Source: Nymphaea colorata
Taxonomy: Eukaryota > Streptophyta > Magnoliopsida > Nymphaeales > Nymphaeaceae
Assembly: GCF_008831285.2 (NCBI RefSeq)
Contig: NC_045139.1
Location: forward strand, 31,533,706-31,597,705
Direction of reading: 5' to 3'
Length of the DNA: 64,000 nt
The position numbers and the translations under genes are program-made. Positions 43,105 to 55,621 of the stretch are shown here, piece by piece; position 1 is the first letter of the stretch; the number at the start of each line of letters is the position of its first letter. The notes under the pieces are model-generated. The model ran no database searches, was not told the origin of the DNA, and saw only the letters and a program-made list of their open reading frames with translations.

Positions 43105-43659
43105 TCAAACCTTCACACTTAAAAAAAGAAAAAAGATCTGTCGCAGGTTCAAAAAACAACATTGGAAGATTAAGGTAAAGCTTTCTGACGTCTTGAAATC
43201 CTGTTTCAACAAATTTCCACTCTCTATAATCTCCTTCAGGTATCTGAGCCATGGCTTGTGATTGATGGTACCCACCACTTTACAAGTCACCCATAAAGGA
43301 CGTTCTCCCAAAACCGAATTGGGAATCTGCATTTCCTCAAAACAATATTTGATGTCATTTTCAATAACATCTGAAACGCTACCAACATTTTTGTGATCTT
43401 CAAAACCTTCTACCAGTAGTCTTTTCCCTTTCTTTTGATATAGAACAACAATGAGGATGCTCACCATATTTATAGGAAGAGAGACAATATCAAGGAACAT
43501 AACCAAACTTGATCCAACTTCTACACTCCACCTCCTGAAAATGAGGGAGACACATATCCGAACAAGTTTTTTAGGGAGATAATTCCCCCACAGGCCTCCC
43601 TTTAAATTCGAGGTTGTGTTACTCTGATACAAGTTGTAGGCACTTGTTTGCATCCCCAA
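43105..43659 (-). other. Unrecognised conserved ORF in block A2 (184 codons)
   Basis: Near-identical to the frame at 30237-30791, with a few replacements only (for example MGMQTSAYNLYQ at the start). Recent duplication alone can explain why it is still open, so this is no proof of function. Confidence 0.35.
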
Positions 43660-44659
43660 ATTTTTTATTTTGGGTTTTGGTTTTTGGAGTGCTCCAGAAA
43701 CATGAGTTTTGTTTTGAAAATGGGAGAGAAATGGACGCGACCGTCAGTACGATGATCGACCTTTCACAGCGCCTTTACCGGGAGTAATTAATTCAAGGGC
43801 AATGTTTATTATTGATGCATTTCATTTTCACTTGAATATCTCTTTCATTTCATATGCAGTGTAGAAGAATATTGAAAGTTTGATGTTTCAAACTTTTGAA
43901 AATGTTCTTGAAAAATTAGTTGAAAATGTGAAATGTTTTTGAGAAAACTAAAATTGTGAAGTCTTTTTAAATATCATTTATAAAGCTTAACAAATCATTT
44001 TGAAGTCATTTTAGTGTTGTCTTGGGATTTTACGAAGGTTTGAGATTTTGCTCTTATTCGGTTACGACCTACTTAGTGTTCTATCTCATCTTGCTTAAGT
44101 TCTTTAGAGAGGTGCTTGTAATCATAAGTGAAATTAAGTGAGTAAAAATACATGAGTGCATTGATCATATATGATTAAAAGAAAGTAATTCATTTATACC
44201 ACAACACTCATCTACAAATATTCCTAACATAAGATACATTTAGGATTTTTGTTTTGATAACTATCATATTTTAAAAAAAAAATATTTTTTCTAAAATAGA
44301 TTGTGGTTGTAGACTATCAAGCATGAAATAAATATTGGTTCATTACTTGATTTTTGTCTTAATTAAGTCGGTAAGTAAAAAGATCATGAAAGGAAAATGT
44401 TAAAAAGTATGGAAAAGATGAAATACTGTCTTAAAAACAAAGAAAGAGAGAGGGAGAGAGAGAGATAAAAAATGATGTACATATACATGTACATGTCATC
44501 ACATATGTACCTATATAAAAATTTGTAAAGAATGATATTGATTTGAATACGAAGAGAAATTTTTAGAGGAAAAGAGAAATACACATACGTATACATGTGT
44601 ATATATAAGAAATTTTGTAAGGAAAGATATTTGTCTTGAAAAGAAAAATAAAATATTCA

Positions 44660-44720
44660 AAAGAAAGGAAATAGAATGCATGTATATACGTTTCAATTCT
44701 GCCATGTGTCCATGAGTGTG

Positions 44721-44785
<65 letters not shown>

Positions 44786-44949
44786 AAGAAGTCTCGCATT
44801 TGTTGCTACTGTGCTAGAAGAAAATAATATTTGTCCAAGAAAGACAATTAAAGAAAAGGGAAACTATATGTTCGGTTAAAAATAAAATATTCAAAAGAAA
44901 GGAAATAGAATGCATGTATATACGTTTCAATTCTGCCATGTGTCTATGA

Positions 44950-44989
<40 letters not shown>

Positions 44990-45092
44990 AAGATGTCTCG
45001 CATTTGTTGCTACTGCGCTGAAGATTCATAAGAAGAAAATAATATTTGTCCAATAAGGACAATTAAAGAAAAGGGAAATTATATGTTTGGTT
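44660..45092. repeat. Tandem pair of about 200-bp units with (TA)n cores, block A2
   Basis: Counterpart of 31798-32236. The first TA core is expanded to about 55 bp and the second is about 28 bp. A further 63-bp TA tract at 45145-45207 corresponds to only 13 bp at about 32288 in A1. Confidence 0.85.
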
Positions 45093-45140
45093 CCATCTGT
45101 AGAAGAGAAAAATAAAAAGTAAATAAGAAAGAAAGGAAAA

Positions 45141-45211
<71 letters not shown>

Positions 45212-45869
45212 GACCGGTGGAGATGAAGGACAAACATTTTTAGGTGCGTGTAAAGATTATGGTCAGTGTGACCAAATCGGTTTGCACAATGGAGAACCTA
45301 AACCTATGGTGGTTTTATGTTTCATTTAAATATAAAAGTATATTGAATTAAACTAATATCAAAGCGCACTCTTTGTCTATTTAACAGTTGGTTTATATAT
45401 ACCACAATTTTCTACTTATTAATTAATTTGTAACACCTCCGTCTTTCTTCTTATTCAGTTTTTCACGACTTGTTTCCAAGCTTATTCTCCATGAAGAAAT
45501 AAAAAAAGGAAAATATGTAAATCCAAAAATTTAAAATATAAGTAACATGAGTTAGGGTTGTTGCATCTTGATCTGCCAAAGTCGGCTATGTACCCAACTG
45601 GGCCCTCGTTTCATCTTCACACAGACCAGTCTGTTTTAGTGGTTGGATTCTGGCTGGAGTTTCATAGAATTTCTTTATTTTCTACTTGTAATTTCCATCG
45701 GTATCTTTGAAAAATCAACAGCTGCAACAAATTAGTAGTATCCTTCTACAAATTTGAATTTATGTTTTCAGAAAATTTCAATGTACTTGGTCTGCGGTCA
45801 GATTTTTGATAATTTAAATGGATCAAGAACTGAATTTTCAATCATATTTGGTATTAGAGAGGGCACGTT

Positions 45870-46290
45870 ATGGCTGCACTTGAGCGTGTCGGGCTCTAGT
45901 TTGTTCAGCTTAAACTCAACTCGACTTAGAAAACTTGAGGTCAAACTCTATTTGAACTTGAGTCAAGCTCGATAGAACAAGCTCGAGCTCAGCGCAACTA
46001 TACAATGTAGAGATTGAACTCGACTCATTTAACTTATTTACCTATAACCATTTCTTTAACTCGATTAAGTCGTTTAACTATTCCTTTATTATAATTCAAC
46101 ATTTAATATAAACTTGAGCCAAGTTGAGTTTAAATGAGTCAGACTCTTTACAACTCGAACTTGACTCGTCTAACACTTTGAGCATATATTTGAACTCAAA
46201 CTTGACTCTTTATAAACGTAGTTGAGTTTGAATCAGTTTTGACGAGCAAGATTGAGTCTGGTTCGAACTGGCTCGACACATTGTGTAGAC
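45870..46290. mobile_element. GTCGAG-type MITE-like element, block A2
   Basis: Copy of 32955-33390. Confidence 0.5.
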
Positions 46291-48139
46291 CTAGTGCACA
46301 CAATAATCCCATGTGAGGAACTCAACATGAAGCACAAAAATGTGATTTTACCTTCCCAAGCCAATTGTTGTCCTAATATCACATCGCCATCGACCTTATA
46401 AATTTAAGCAACATGGCAGAAATTCAACCGAATGGAAACAAGAAGCCTTACATATCCAAATTTGGCTCAACTTTAAGTGATCACTTCTGCATCAACGAGG
46501 AAAACTTCAGTTTAGAAGGCGACTTTCATCGACAGCCCAACATCTCACGGTCAGTGATTCCATGTTTTTTTTAGTTAATCCTCTTGAATTGGTAACTTTT
46601 TTACCGAATTACCGACGTCCAATTGGGTGCCGAAAATTTTTTTTCCTACATCTTACAATGTGTCGACAATAGTCGTTATTAAGTAATCGTTTATTTAACT
46701 ACGTTAAACACACGTCGGCGAACATGTTATTTTACCAGCGTTTTTCAACTGTCGGTAAATCCTCGTTCTTTTTTTTTTTGTAGTGTAGGCAGCTGAATGC
46801 ATATGGGGACATATGGGGACTTTTAACACTGCATCAATCTTGATACACATACATAGCTGCTACACAAGGGCAGAGCCAAAGGGGGCCTGCATGGGCCCTC
46901 GCCACACGTCAATTTTTTTTTGTTGTTTAAATTTACATGTAAATTTTACAAAAATTCACTATTATATATAAAATTTTTGAAAAATGATATTTTGACTTTT
47001 GTTAAAATTTAAAAAGTTTAGTTCGGCCCCTCTAATGAAAAATTTCTACCTTCGCTCCTGTCTGCCACACCTTTTGGAGACTAAGCAAAAATTCCATTGC
47101 AGGTTGAAGGATCACTTCAAAGTCGGCCACCACCAAGGCCAATCAAACAGAGAACAGTCCCTGAGGCAACACTTTAAATGTCAACTTACTCTCCTAGCAC
47201 CATAGTTTTCTGGGAGATGTTTGATTACTCTATGATCTGACGTGACATGCTTTTTGCAATTGCGCCTGACAACAGATCATGTTCCATCAAACTATATCGA
47301 AGATTAGAAGGTTGGGTCATGTTGCTGGTAATCAGAAGATTCAGTACATCACATATCTTTATCATCAACTACACGTCGTCTTTCATGTTAACGTGAGTTC
47401 CACCACCCTGTTAGATCATAACAAAGTTGCTCGAAATTAAGAGGAACTGCGCATTTCTTAGTATTACCTTCGATGTTAAAGGTATTTGTTGCCAAAAAAT
47501 TTATTATATATGATATCTTGATTAGGGATGTCAGTGGATCAGATTTAGATTAGATATGAAACTAAATGGATTTAAATAAAATTTCAGATATGAAAAAATT
47601 TTAAACTTCCAATTTAAAAACTTAGACTGCTAATGTCTTTAATGGATGGCATTCGAGACAAGATCTGGACTTTGTTTTACGTTCATATCTAGTCAAATCG
47701 TAATTATTAACATAGCCAGTTAAAGTTTCCTATCTAATATCAATTGATTTTGGGAGTCGGTGTTAAACATATTATAAAGCACTTTGGATTTAGTTATGAT
47801 TCCAATTAGATTTCAATTATCAATTTCAAATTTGGGTATGATATAAGACATTACTTAATGAATCAGGATATGTAGACATTTGATAAATCAAATATGGTAA
47901 AGGGTAAAACCATTTTGAATCCAGTCAGTAGACATCCATAATCTGAGTGTTGCTCCAAAAGGGTTTCCCTAACTCCAACTTGCTTATAAAAAAGAATTCA
48001 TATCATTAGTCTAATGACAATTCCATGTGCATGTTTGATTGCACACCCAAAAAGGCGTTTTGGCGGCAAACAACTTCCAAAATTCCTTTTTCGGCCTGCT
48101 TGGGTGGCTTGGAAACAGAGTTTCAAAATTTGGTTTTCT

Positions 48140-48310
48140 CAAACCTGTGATTGACTCAAACTCGCTCGTAAAAACTCGACTAGGGTTTTAATTGTTGATA
48201 AAAGAGTCAAACTCGAATTTATGTTTGAAATGTTAAACGAGTCAAGTTCTAGTTGTAAGAACTCAACTAGTTTAAACTCTCGGCTCGAGTCCCTGGACTA
48301 CATAAATGTC
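48140..48310. repeat. GTCGAG-type fragment upstream of N3
   Basis: Degenerate 'gactcaaactcgctcg' and 'aaacgagtcaagttctagtt' words. Inverted ends are not clear. This stretch is absent from unit 1. Confidence 0.4.
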
Positions 48311-48649
48311 AAGAATGAGAGATGTTCTGTTGCTAAGTTTTTCTTTATTAGACATTTGGATGCAGAATATTTTCATTCTTTCTTTGAATTTTTGTTAAAT
48401 GGCCACTCATAGTTGAATTAGTTAAAAGAAACAAAATGTTAAGTTATTCACCCAAAGCCAGTTTTTGTTTTCCTACCTAACCACTTCAAAAAAAAAAACA
48501 AAACAACAACATATTTTAACAAAGCCAAGTTTGTTGAAAAATCATTTTGTCTACGTGTCATTCAAATGCCGCCTCTTTACAAACTTTCTCCCGCATTTAG
48601 TATTTTATGTTCAATAAGGTACTCATGATATTCCTTCTGAGACCGCTCA

Positions 48650-48965
48650 TACATTCATCTTCCACCTAAGAAGCCATGTTATCGTAATGTATTGGATACC
48701 TTACAAGATCTGAGTGTGTAATTTATTTCATAAGATTTTATACATGGATAAAAAAGATTGATATCATCTACAAGATTTTTATTGATGGTTATACATGGAT
48801 AGAAAAGATTGGTTCTATTGTGGGGGATTAAGCTGTGATGCTCTACATGAAATTAGATTTGCTTGGGTTATAGAAGGAAATGCAGGTCGTATATTTGGAA
48901 GCAATTAACCAAAGAGAAAAATATTTCTTCTTCTTTTCAAAGTATAAATAGGCGTTCAGTGTGGC
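48650..48965 (+). promoter_or_regulatory. Promoter of N3
   Basis: TATA box tataaatagg at 48943, 58 bp before the ATG at 49001. Shared blocks: 'ggatacc ttacaagatctg' (about 48687), 'ggataaaaaagattgatatc' (about 48745), 'gaaatgcaggtcgtatattt' (about 48878) and 'ggaagcaattaaccaaag' (about 48898). Reads like the N1 promoter in the opposite orientation. Confidence 0.75.
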
Positions 48966-49000
48966 GGCTAGAGAGACAACAGGTTACATTGGTTTTTGCC

Positions 49001-51731
49001 ATGGCTGACGAAGACACCAGGTTGATGTCCTTGATCGCAGAGAGTCAAAAATCTGAAGGACCGTATCCAGAGGCTGATGTATATGGCTTCTCGATTTCAT
49101 ACTTATACGGTTGGTGCTGCAAGCTCTTCTATATCTCTCATTTGGAAGCTTTTAATCGGAAAAAGAGAGTTTTATATAAGTTAATCTTAGATGGGGTCGT
49201 GATGTGACATGTTATATGCTAACATGGAAATTTTAAAAATATATATGTAAAGAGTTGCATTAAAAGGGATTTAGTATAGTTGATTGGGTCAATGCGCTGT
49301 TAATCAAAAACCAATCAACTGCTCTACTCTCGCAGACATGAACATACTGAATACAGTCGTCATGATCTCTAAGAGCAAAGATATTAGCCTTGAAGTTTTA
49401 TTATGCCAATTGATCCATAAGCTGCAGTTTGATAAGATATAGCTGTTTCATGAACCTATATTGAAAATTGAGGCAAATTCATAAAATGATGTCGCATTGT
49501 GTTTTATGAAGGTGCCCCAAATCTTGGGGTTGATTTCTAAAATAATAATAACTGGTTACATATCGCCAAATGCTCCCTCAGGCCCCCTTTGATGGCAAGG
49601 TAAAAAATGAAGCGATAAAATTAACATGGCCAAAACTTCAGGAAAAATGTATGGAAGGGGAAATTTTGATTTTCCTTTCCAAACCATGTTTGATGGCGGG
49701 AAAGGTTTTTACAGGGCGAAATTTAACTAAGTTTGGTGAATAGTAAAAAATTAACACAGAATTTTTTTTACGGTTGTGTGTTGTGTTGAATGTTCACTTG
49801 AAGGCATGAGTTCATATGGAAGAGAACAATCCAACAAGCAAAATAATGACACAGAAAAATGTTCAAAATGAAAGTGTCCTAATGCTACAATTTCCAAAAC
49901 CTAGGAAGAGAACAATCCAACAAACAAATAAACTGAATACAACATCCTTCACCATGCATTCGTAGCGAAACAAAAAAAAAAAAAAAGACAGCACAAAAAC
50001 CCCAATCTTCCGTTGCAAAGAATGCCAAAAGAAAATAACAGCAACGCCGAGGGAAAAATCTCACCTCCATCCAAGGAGTATCATCGGGGCTGAAACCAAA
50101 GGCGCCAGAAAAACAAAAACCCTAAAACAATCAGAAACGACCTAGAAAAAAAAAGTTCAGAAAACAAGGAAACGCAAAAACGAAATCGAAGATTCACCCG
50201 AAGATGACAGCGTTCCACAGCATGATGTTGTTATCCTGCGGGGTGCCGCTAATTCCAGAGCGCGGATCTTGCTGCAACCGCTTGAAGTCCGGCATCAGCC
50301 TCTTCCTCGCCGGAGTCGACATCCTACACCCACCACCAGTAGCCCCTTGCCCTACAACTCCAAATAAACCAGAAACTCAGAGGCCAGAATCCGATGAAGA
50401 ATAACAGCTCAGTGGATGCCTCAGATTATTTCCCCAACAATCTCAACAATCGAACTCCTTCTAGCTTGCTCGTTTTCCAGTTCGTCGGTGGTAATAGTGT
50501 GTTCGGCCTAGTGATCGCACTTGGGAGTGCCTCTCCGGCGGACTGGAGGTACTACTTTGTATCAGAGGGAAGACTTAACGGGCAGAAATTTTATCAGAGG
50601 TCCTACTTACTTTTTTTCAGGGTGGTTTTACCCTGATTTAACAAAAGATCAGGGGTATGCATCAAACGGGGCCTAAATGTCGGCATGGAGAAAATCTCTT
50701 GGAGATACAATTTACAAATAGTTAAAAGAAAAAGGTTTCATGGACTTATAATCCATTTTAGAGTTTGCCGCTAACATTGCATTTGCTTTTTTGGCATGTT
50801 TTCTAACAGAAATTTCTGTCGCGAACAAAGAGTCTACCTTTGTCACAACGAAAACCGAAACAAGAAAGCACAGCAAGGGGACTTGGAGACAACATGGTAC
50901 AACTGAAACATTGATGTACGAGGGTGGAAATGAAGTATTTGGAACCAAGACAGTGTTCCAATTCTTTCATGCCGGAGGAACTCCGAGTAGCTGGTTCGTC
51001 ACTGAATATTGTCTTGATAAAGATTTTCGAACTCGACACAACATAACAAGGAATCCGGTGAGCACTACAGCACATCCATATTTGCTGCCCATCATCGTTA
51101 ATTTGTTTGCGCATGTGCACCTATTTTCTCTGTGCATCTATATATATATATATATAGTTATTTATTGGTGCCATTTCCATAGATGCATGTAGCCATAAAG
51201 ATCATATCTGCATGTTGTGATTCCCGTAGTGGAATCCTCATATCTACACATCGCATGATAAATTTCTTGAAAATCAATGTTGAATGCTTCACAGCATATC
51301 GATAGATTGAAAGAAAGAGAAACTAAAATTTCCTGAAAGAATGAACGATCTAGATTGGGGTCAATTAAAATAACTTAGTCATGTTCAAGATTTTGTGAAT
51401 CTACTGGTAGACCATGGGTATAGAAGGAGGCATTTGATTGTTTCTTTTAATTTACTCCTGCTGAAACATCACTGCTACTGTCCTATGAACGTGTTAAAAA
51501 GATGAAGCATTTAAATCTTTGCGGTTTTGCCAATGACGCAGAATTGGTGGTTGGAAACTAGAAAAAGGAATAAAAGAATAGAGCAATTGTTGGTTTTAGC
51601 TATTTGTTCAAACTCTGTTGTTGACGTAATATTGTTGCTTGAAATTATACAATGAACAGGAGCGCGTAATCTGCAAGCTAGAATTTGTGTCCCAGCAGCT
51701 GGATGAAGCTACCTCGTCTAATAAGCCATAA
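49001..51731 (+). CDS. NAC-like mini-protein N3 (three exons)
   Basis: Exons 49001-49109, 50810-51057 and 51660-51731; 142 aa. Exon 1: [16 protein letters not shown] … [14 protein letters not shown] (subdomain B-like). Exon 2: [60 protein letters not shown] (subdomains C and D). Exon 3: ERVICKLEF (subdomain E, family WVLCRVF), then [13 protein letters not shown]. Closest in the window to N1. The intron 1 donor is the weak G|GTTGGT; if unspliced, the frame continues to a 114-aa product ending at 49207. Intron 1 contains a 1.1-kb TIR element with a captured UBC fragment (49580-50674). All exons are open. Subdomain A is absent, so DNA binding and dimerisation are doubtful. Confidence 0.82.
49580..50674. 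mobile_element. Pack-type TIR element carrying a captured host gene fragment
   Basis: Left end AGGCCCCCTTTGATGG and right end (reverse complement) AGGCCCCGTTTGATGC form terminal inverted repeats of about 14 bp. The neighbouring genes lack it: N5 intron 1 has an uninterrupted 'gccaaacacacgctaaatct' where this copy is split. No transposase is encoded. Inside lies the start of a RAD6/UBC2-type gene with its intron, so the capture was from genomic DNA. Superfamily uncertain: no clear target duplication was seen. It sits in N3 intron 1 in antisense orientation to the captured gene. Confidence 0.75.
50065..50322 (-). pseudogene. Captured RAD6/UBC2-type ubiquitin-conjugating enzyme fragment
   Basis: Minus strand, exon 1 50322-50198: [20 protein letters not shown], then [20 protein letters not shown], the invariant N-terminus of plant RAD6-like E2 enzymes (one visible change: R to P after KRLM). 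Donor gtgaat, an intron of about 108 bp ending tttcag, then exon 2 50089-50065: PDDTPW, where one base is lost relative to the family's PDDTPWDGG, and a gtgag donor. The catalytic Cys region is absent. A CT-rich upstream stretch (50323-50600) may be the captured 5'UTR and promoter. In intact genes the enzyme ubiquitylates histone H2B and PCNA; this piece cannot. Confidence 0.9.
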
Positions 51732-51933
51732 TGGAAGCAAAAGACTGAAGTTAAAGAAGCAAGTTCTACGACCGAGTGAAAGCAGAAGAATGGTACTAGC
51801 TAGATCTGGAATTGCGGTTCCAGCATTATGTAATAGGGGAAAGTTTAGTTCTGATGTAATAATTATACTCAATCTAAATAGTGGAACTCTTCTTGTGATA
51901 GAGCCTTCCTTCTATAATTCTTTTGTGCATATA

Positions 51934-51963
<30 letters not shown>
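51732..51963 (+). other. 3'UTR of N3 and (TA)n boundary of block B2
   Basis: 'gtgaaagcagaagaatgg', 'ttccagcattatgtaatagg', then the block 'ctcaatctaaatagtggaac' ending in a TA tract (about 51938-51966). It is the single-arm equivalent of the hairpin in unit 1. Confidence 0.7.
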
Positions 51964-51969
<6 letters not shown>

Positions 51970-52077
51970 CCCCCACAAACACACGGCGGCAAAACAACTT
52001 CCAAAATTCCTTTTTCGGCACGTTTGGGTGGCTTGAAGATAGAGTTTTTGGTTTCCCGCCTCAATACCCACCATCGT

Positions 52078-52420
52078 AGGGATGCACAATGAGTCGAGTA
52101 CGCAACTTGAGATCAACTCAAACTCGCTCACAAAAGCTTTATTATTATTGATAAACAAGTCAAAATAGAATTTTAAATAGAATTTTAAATTTACGTTTTA
52201 AATGTTAAACGACAAGTTGTAAGAACTCAACTGGTTTAAACTCGCTCAGCTCAAGTCCCTTGACTACAAAAATGTCAAGAATCAGGGATGTTCTGTTGCT
52301 AAGTTTTTCTTTATTGGACATTTGGATGCAGAATATTTCCGTTCTTTCTTTGGATTTTTGTCAGATGGTCGCTCATATCTCATAGCTGAGCTCGACTCGG
52401 CTCGTGTGCAATCCTACCTA
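52078..52420. mobile_element. GTCGAG-type MITE-like element, block B2
   Basis: Ends 'agggatgcacaatgagtcga' and 'ctcggctcgtgtgcaatcct'; copy of 35833-36168. Confidence 0.55.
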
Positions 52421-52479
52421 GGTTATTCACAATAACCCGAAACAAGAGCGTGTAATTTACTTCATAAGATTTTATGTAT

Positions 52480-52730
52480 GGATAAAAAAGATTGTTATCA
52501 TGTATAAGATTTTTATTAATGGATACGTATGGATAGAAAAGATTTAAGTGATTCGTCTGGGGGGAATCCAAAGACAAAAAAGTAGGTTTCATAAGCTGCG
52601 ACGCTCTAAATGAAATTAGATTGGTTTGGGCTATGGAAGGAAATGCAGGTCGTATATTTGGAAGCAATTAACCAAAGAAAAAAATATTTCATCTTCTTTT
52701 CAAATATAAATAGGCGTTCAGCTGGGGAGA
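52480..52730 (+). promoter_or_regulatory. Promoter of N4
   Basis: TATA box tataaatagg at 52705, 54 bp before the ATG at 52759; upstream blocks as in N2. Confidence 0.75.
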
Positions 52731-52758
52731 GACAATAGGTCACATAGGTTTTTAAACC

Positions 52759-55621
52759 ATGGCTGATAAAGATGCCAGGTTCGTGCAGATCTTGAATGTT
52801 GCTAGTAATGGTCCAGAGGTTGATATATACAGTTTCTCGCCTTCAAAAGTAAAGGGTAGGTTTAGGCTCTCCCTCTCTCTCGTTTGGGTTTAATGTATTT
52901 TCTTTTTCACCAAATAGTTAATCTAAGCCCTTTTTCAGCTTAAGTTCATGAAGCCTGGGCACCGGGTCGAGCTGCTGCCGGGCACCCGGTACCCGGCCCA
53001 ACTCGGGCCCTGGCTCGGGTAACAGAAAAACGATTTTGGGTTGTTTTTATTGGGCCTGACCCGACCCGGAGCTTTAACGGGCAGGTCTCAGCTTTATCCA
53101 GACTCGAAAAGCCCAAGAACAAAAAAAACACACTTTTATTGAATTAGAGTGTCTCTCGACTATGCTCACCGCCCGTCTAAGCTCTGCGCGGCTGCGCCTC
53201 TCAGCCTCTCTGCCTCCTCACCATCACAGTCGGTCTCCAACTAAACTCTTTCTAAAGAATGGGATGTGGAAAAAAAAATTAATATGATCAAGAAATGGAT
53301 TGGATCTAAGAAATGACACTCGATCGGATTCAGATTCGGATCAGATTTAAAATTTAAGTATCCAATGCTCATACAAGTTGAAGATCAGCCAGATTTAGTT
53401 CAAAATTCAGATTTGCATTAAGGTATGAGCATAAAAATCAGATTTGGATTCTGGAAATTGGATTTTAGACTTAAATTGAAATATGACTTTTTTGTTAGTA
53501 TGTATGAATATCTGATTAAAAAGCGGATATGTTAGTGATATATCCAATTTGAATCCAATCCGTTGACATCACCAATTGAAAATCAACCTATTTTTACAAC
53601 TATTAGTGTCATGTCTGCCAAGTCAGAGCGAAGAACATAATTCTCCTGCCCTTGGCTCCACCATAAAATATCCATTTATATACAAACAGAAAATTGAAGA
53701 TATATATAAAATAACAACCCATTACTATATCTTGTAACAACCCGTTACTGCAGGCAAACACCCTCTAAATCTCTGCGTTCCTTGAGTTACAAATAGTTAA
53801 AAGAAAAACTTTTCCTCATATTTATTCATACGGCATAGACTTATAATGCATTTTAGAGTTTGTCGCTGACATTGCATTTGCACTGTTTTAGAATTTTATG
53901 CAGAAATTAGCGAAAGGGACGAAGATTACTTTTTCTTCACAAAGCTAGACGAAAAAAGATCCAACAAGCTTGGGAAATGGATACCATTTGGTGAAAAACC
54001 AACAATTGTGAAGCTCCGTGAGAAATCTGAAGTAGTTGGAACGAAGATGAAGTTCATGTACATTGAAAAAAATCCTCAGGAAACTCCGGAAGGCAGATTC
54101 ATTCTTACTGAATATCGTCGTGATGAACTTTATCGAGTTCGACACAACCTACCAAAGGATCCAGTGAGCGCTAAAACACATCCATATTTGCAGCCCATAC
54201 TTTGTTTGTGTGTGTGCACCTATTTTCTATGTATATAAAACATATATATTAGGGCCATGTTCGTAAATGCATATAGTCATGAAGATCATATTTGCACCTT
54301 ACGGGTCCTACATCTCACATTATTAATTTCTTGAAAACCAATGATAAACTCTTCACAGCATATCATTTGATTGGAACAAGGAAGAACTAAAATTTTCCCA
54401 AAGCATGATTGAACTAGATTTGGGCCAATTGAGATAGATAACCTCGTCATGTTACTGTGTTTTCATTAGATTGAAATTTCGCTTCTACATTGTCTATTCA
54501 AGATATTGTAACTAGTGATGTCAATATATCCGATTTTGATCGGACATCCGACCTATTCAAAAAAAAAAAAAAAAATCGGATATGGAAAAAATATATAACC
54601 TCCAATTAAGAAATCAGATCATATTCTAATTTAAAAAATGACATCATATATCAGATTTAGATATGCATAAACATCTGATTGGATTTGGATTTGGATTTGG
54701 ATTCAGACCAGATTTATTTTTAAATAAATAGCATATATCCAATACTCTTACATTCTGAAAATCAGTCAGATTCGGTTCAAAATTCGGATTCAGGTTCGGA
54801 TATTAATGTGAAAATCAGATTTGGCTCAAATTATTAAATTGGATTTTGGATATGACTTTTCTTTGTTTGTATTTGAATAAGAAGATGTGAATATCTGAAA
54901 AGCGGATAAAGTTAACGGTATACACAATTCAAATCTGATCCGTTGACATCCCTAATAGTAAATCTGCATGTAGACCATGGGTGAATAGAAGAAGACATTT
55001 GAGTGCCTTTCATTTACTTCTGCCTAAACATTACTATTACTGCTCAATGGGGACCAGTCATACTCTGGCCAGTTTTTGGGGCAGTTTTATAATAATAACA
55101 TTGTATTGCTGTTCCATGAATCTACCCCCCAAAAAAAGGAGAAGCTTCGCAGAACACTTAACAAGGATTTTGTGAATCTGCCCTATTTTTGGGGCAGGCT
55201 TATTAGACAGTAACGATGTGTTATTATCAAACGACCACTATTTGCAATCTTTCACACGTTTAAACATGCATTTGGGCTTGTGTGGGTAGTTCTCCATAAT
55301 CTCCCATGAAATTCATGTAATTACATATTGTTTGGCCCCAACTATTTACTTATATATGGCAGCACACATTAATGATTTACTTGTCAGTATATTGCGACCC
55401 TCAAATATCATTTACTATCAATTTGTATGATGTTAGTTTTTTTTTTTTTAATTAGAACAAAAATTTTCTAGCACCACCTCATTTTTCCAATTCTAGAACT
55501 TTAGAAGGAAGATTGGTTTTCTGTATTTGTTCAAACTCTGCTGACGGAGTATTGTTGCTGTGAATTCTACAATGAACAGGTGGAGTATGTAACATGCGTC
55601 CCAGAATATGAGCCGATCTAG
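52759..55621 (+). CDS. NAC-like mini-protein N4 (three exons, C-terminus cut by a stop)
   Basis: Exons 52759-52855, 53904-54163 and 55580-55621; 132 aa. It is the duplicate of N2, with MADKDARFVQILN, the same PEVDIYSFSPSKVK, ISERDEDYFFFTKLDEKRSN, KLGKWIPFGE, VVGTKMKFMYIE and GRFILTEYRRDELYRVRHNL. Exon 3 reads VEYVTCVPEYEPI and then TAG (55619-55621), where N2 has CAG: a single C-to-T change removes the Ser-rich basic tail of 27 residues. The remaining domain is whole, so the gene may still make protein; it may equally be starting to decay. Splice sites and TATA box are intact. Introns carry the same GC-rich and MITE-like inserts as N2. Confidence 0.78.
53270..53575. mobile_element. GGATTCGGAT-type MITE-like element in N4 intron 1
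   Basis: Copy of 37030-37320; preceded by the GC-rich insert at 52947-53260. Confidence 0.5.
54513..54955. mobile_element. GGATTCGGAT-type MITE-like element in N4 intron 2
   Basis: Copy of 38274-38715. Its right end reads ccgttgacatccctaata. Confidence 0.6.
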
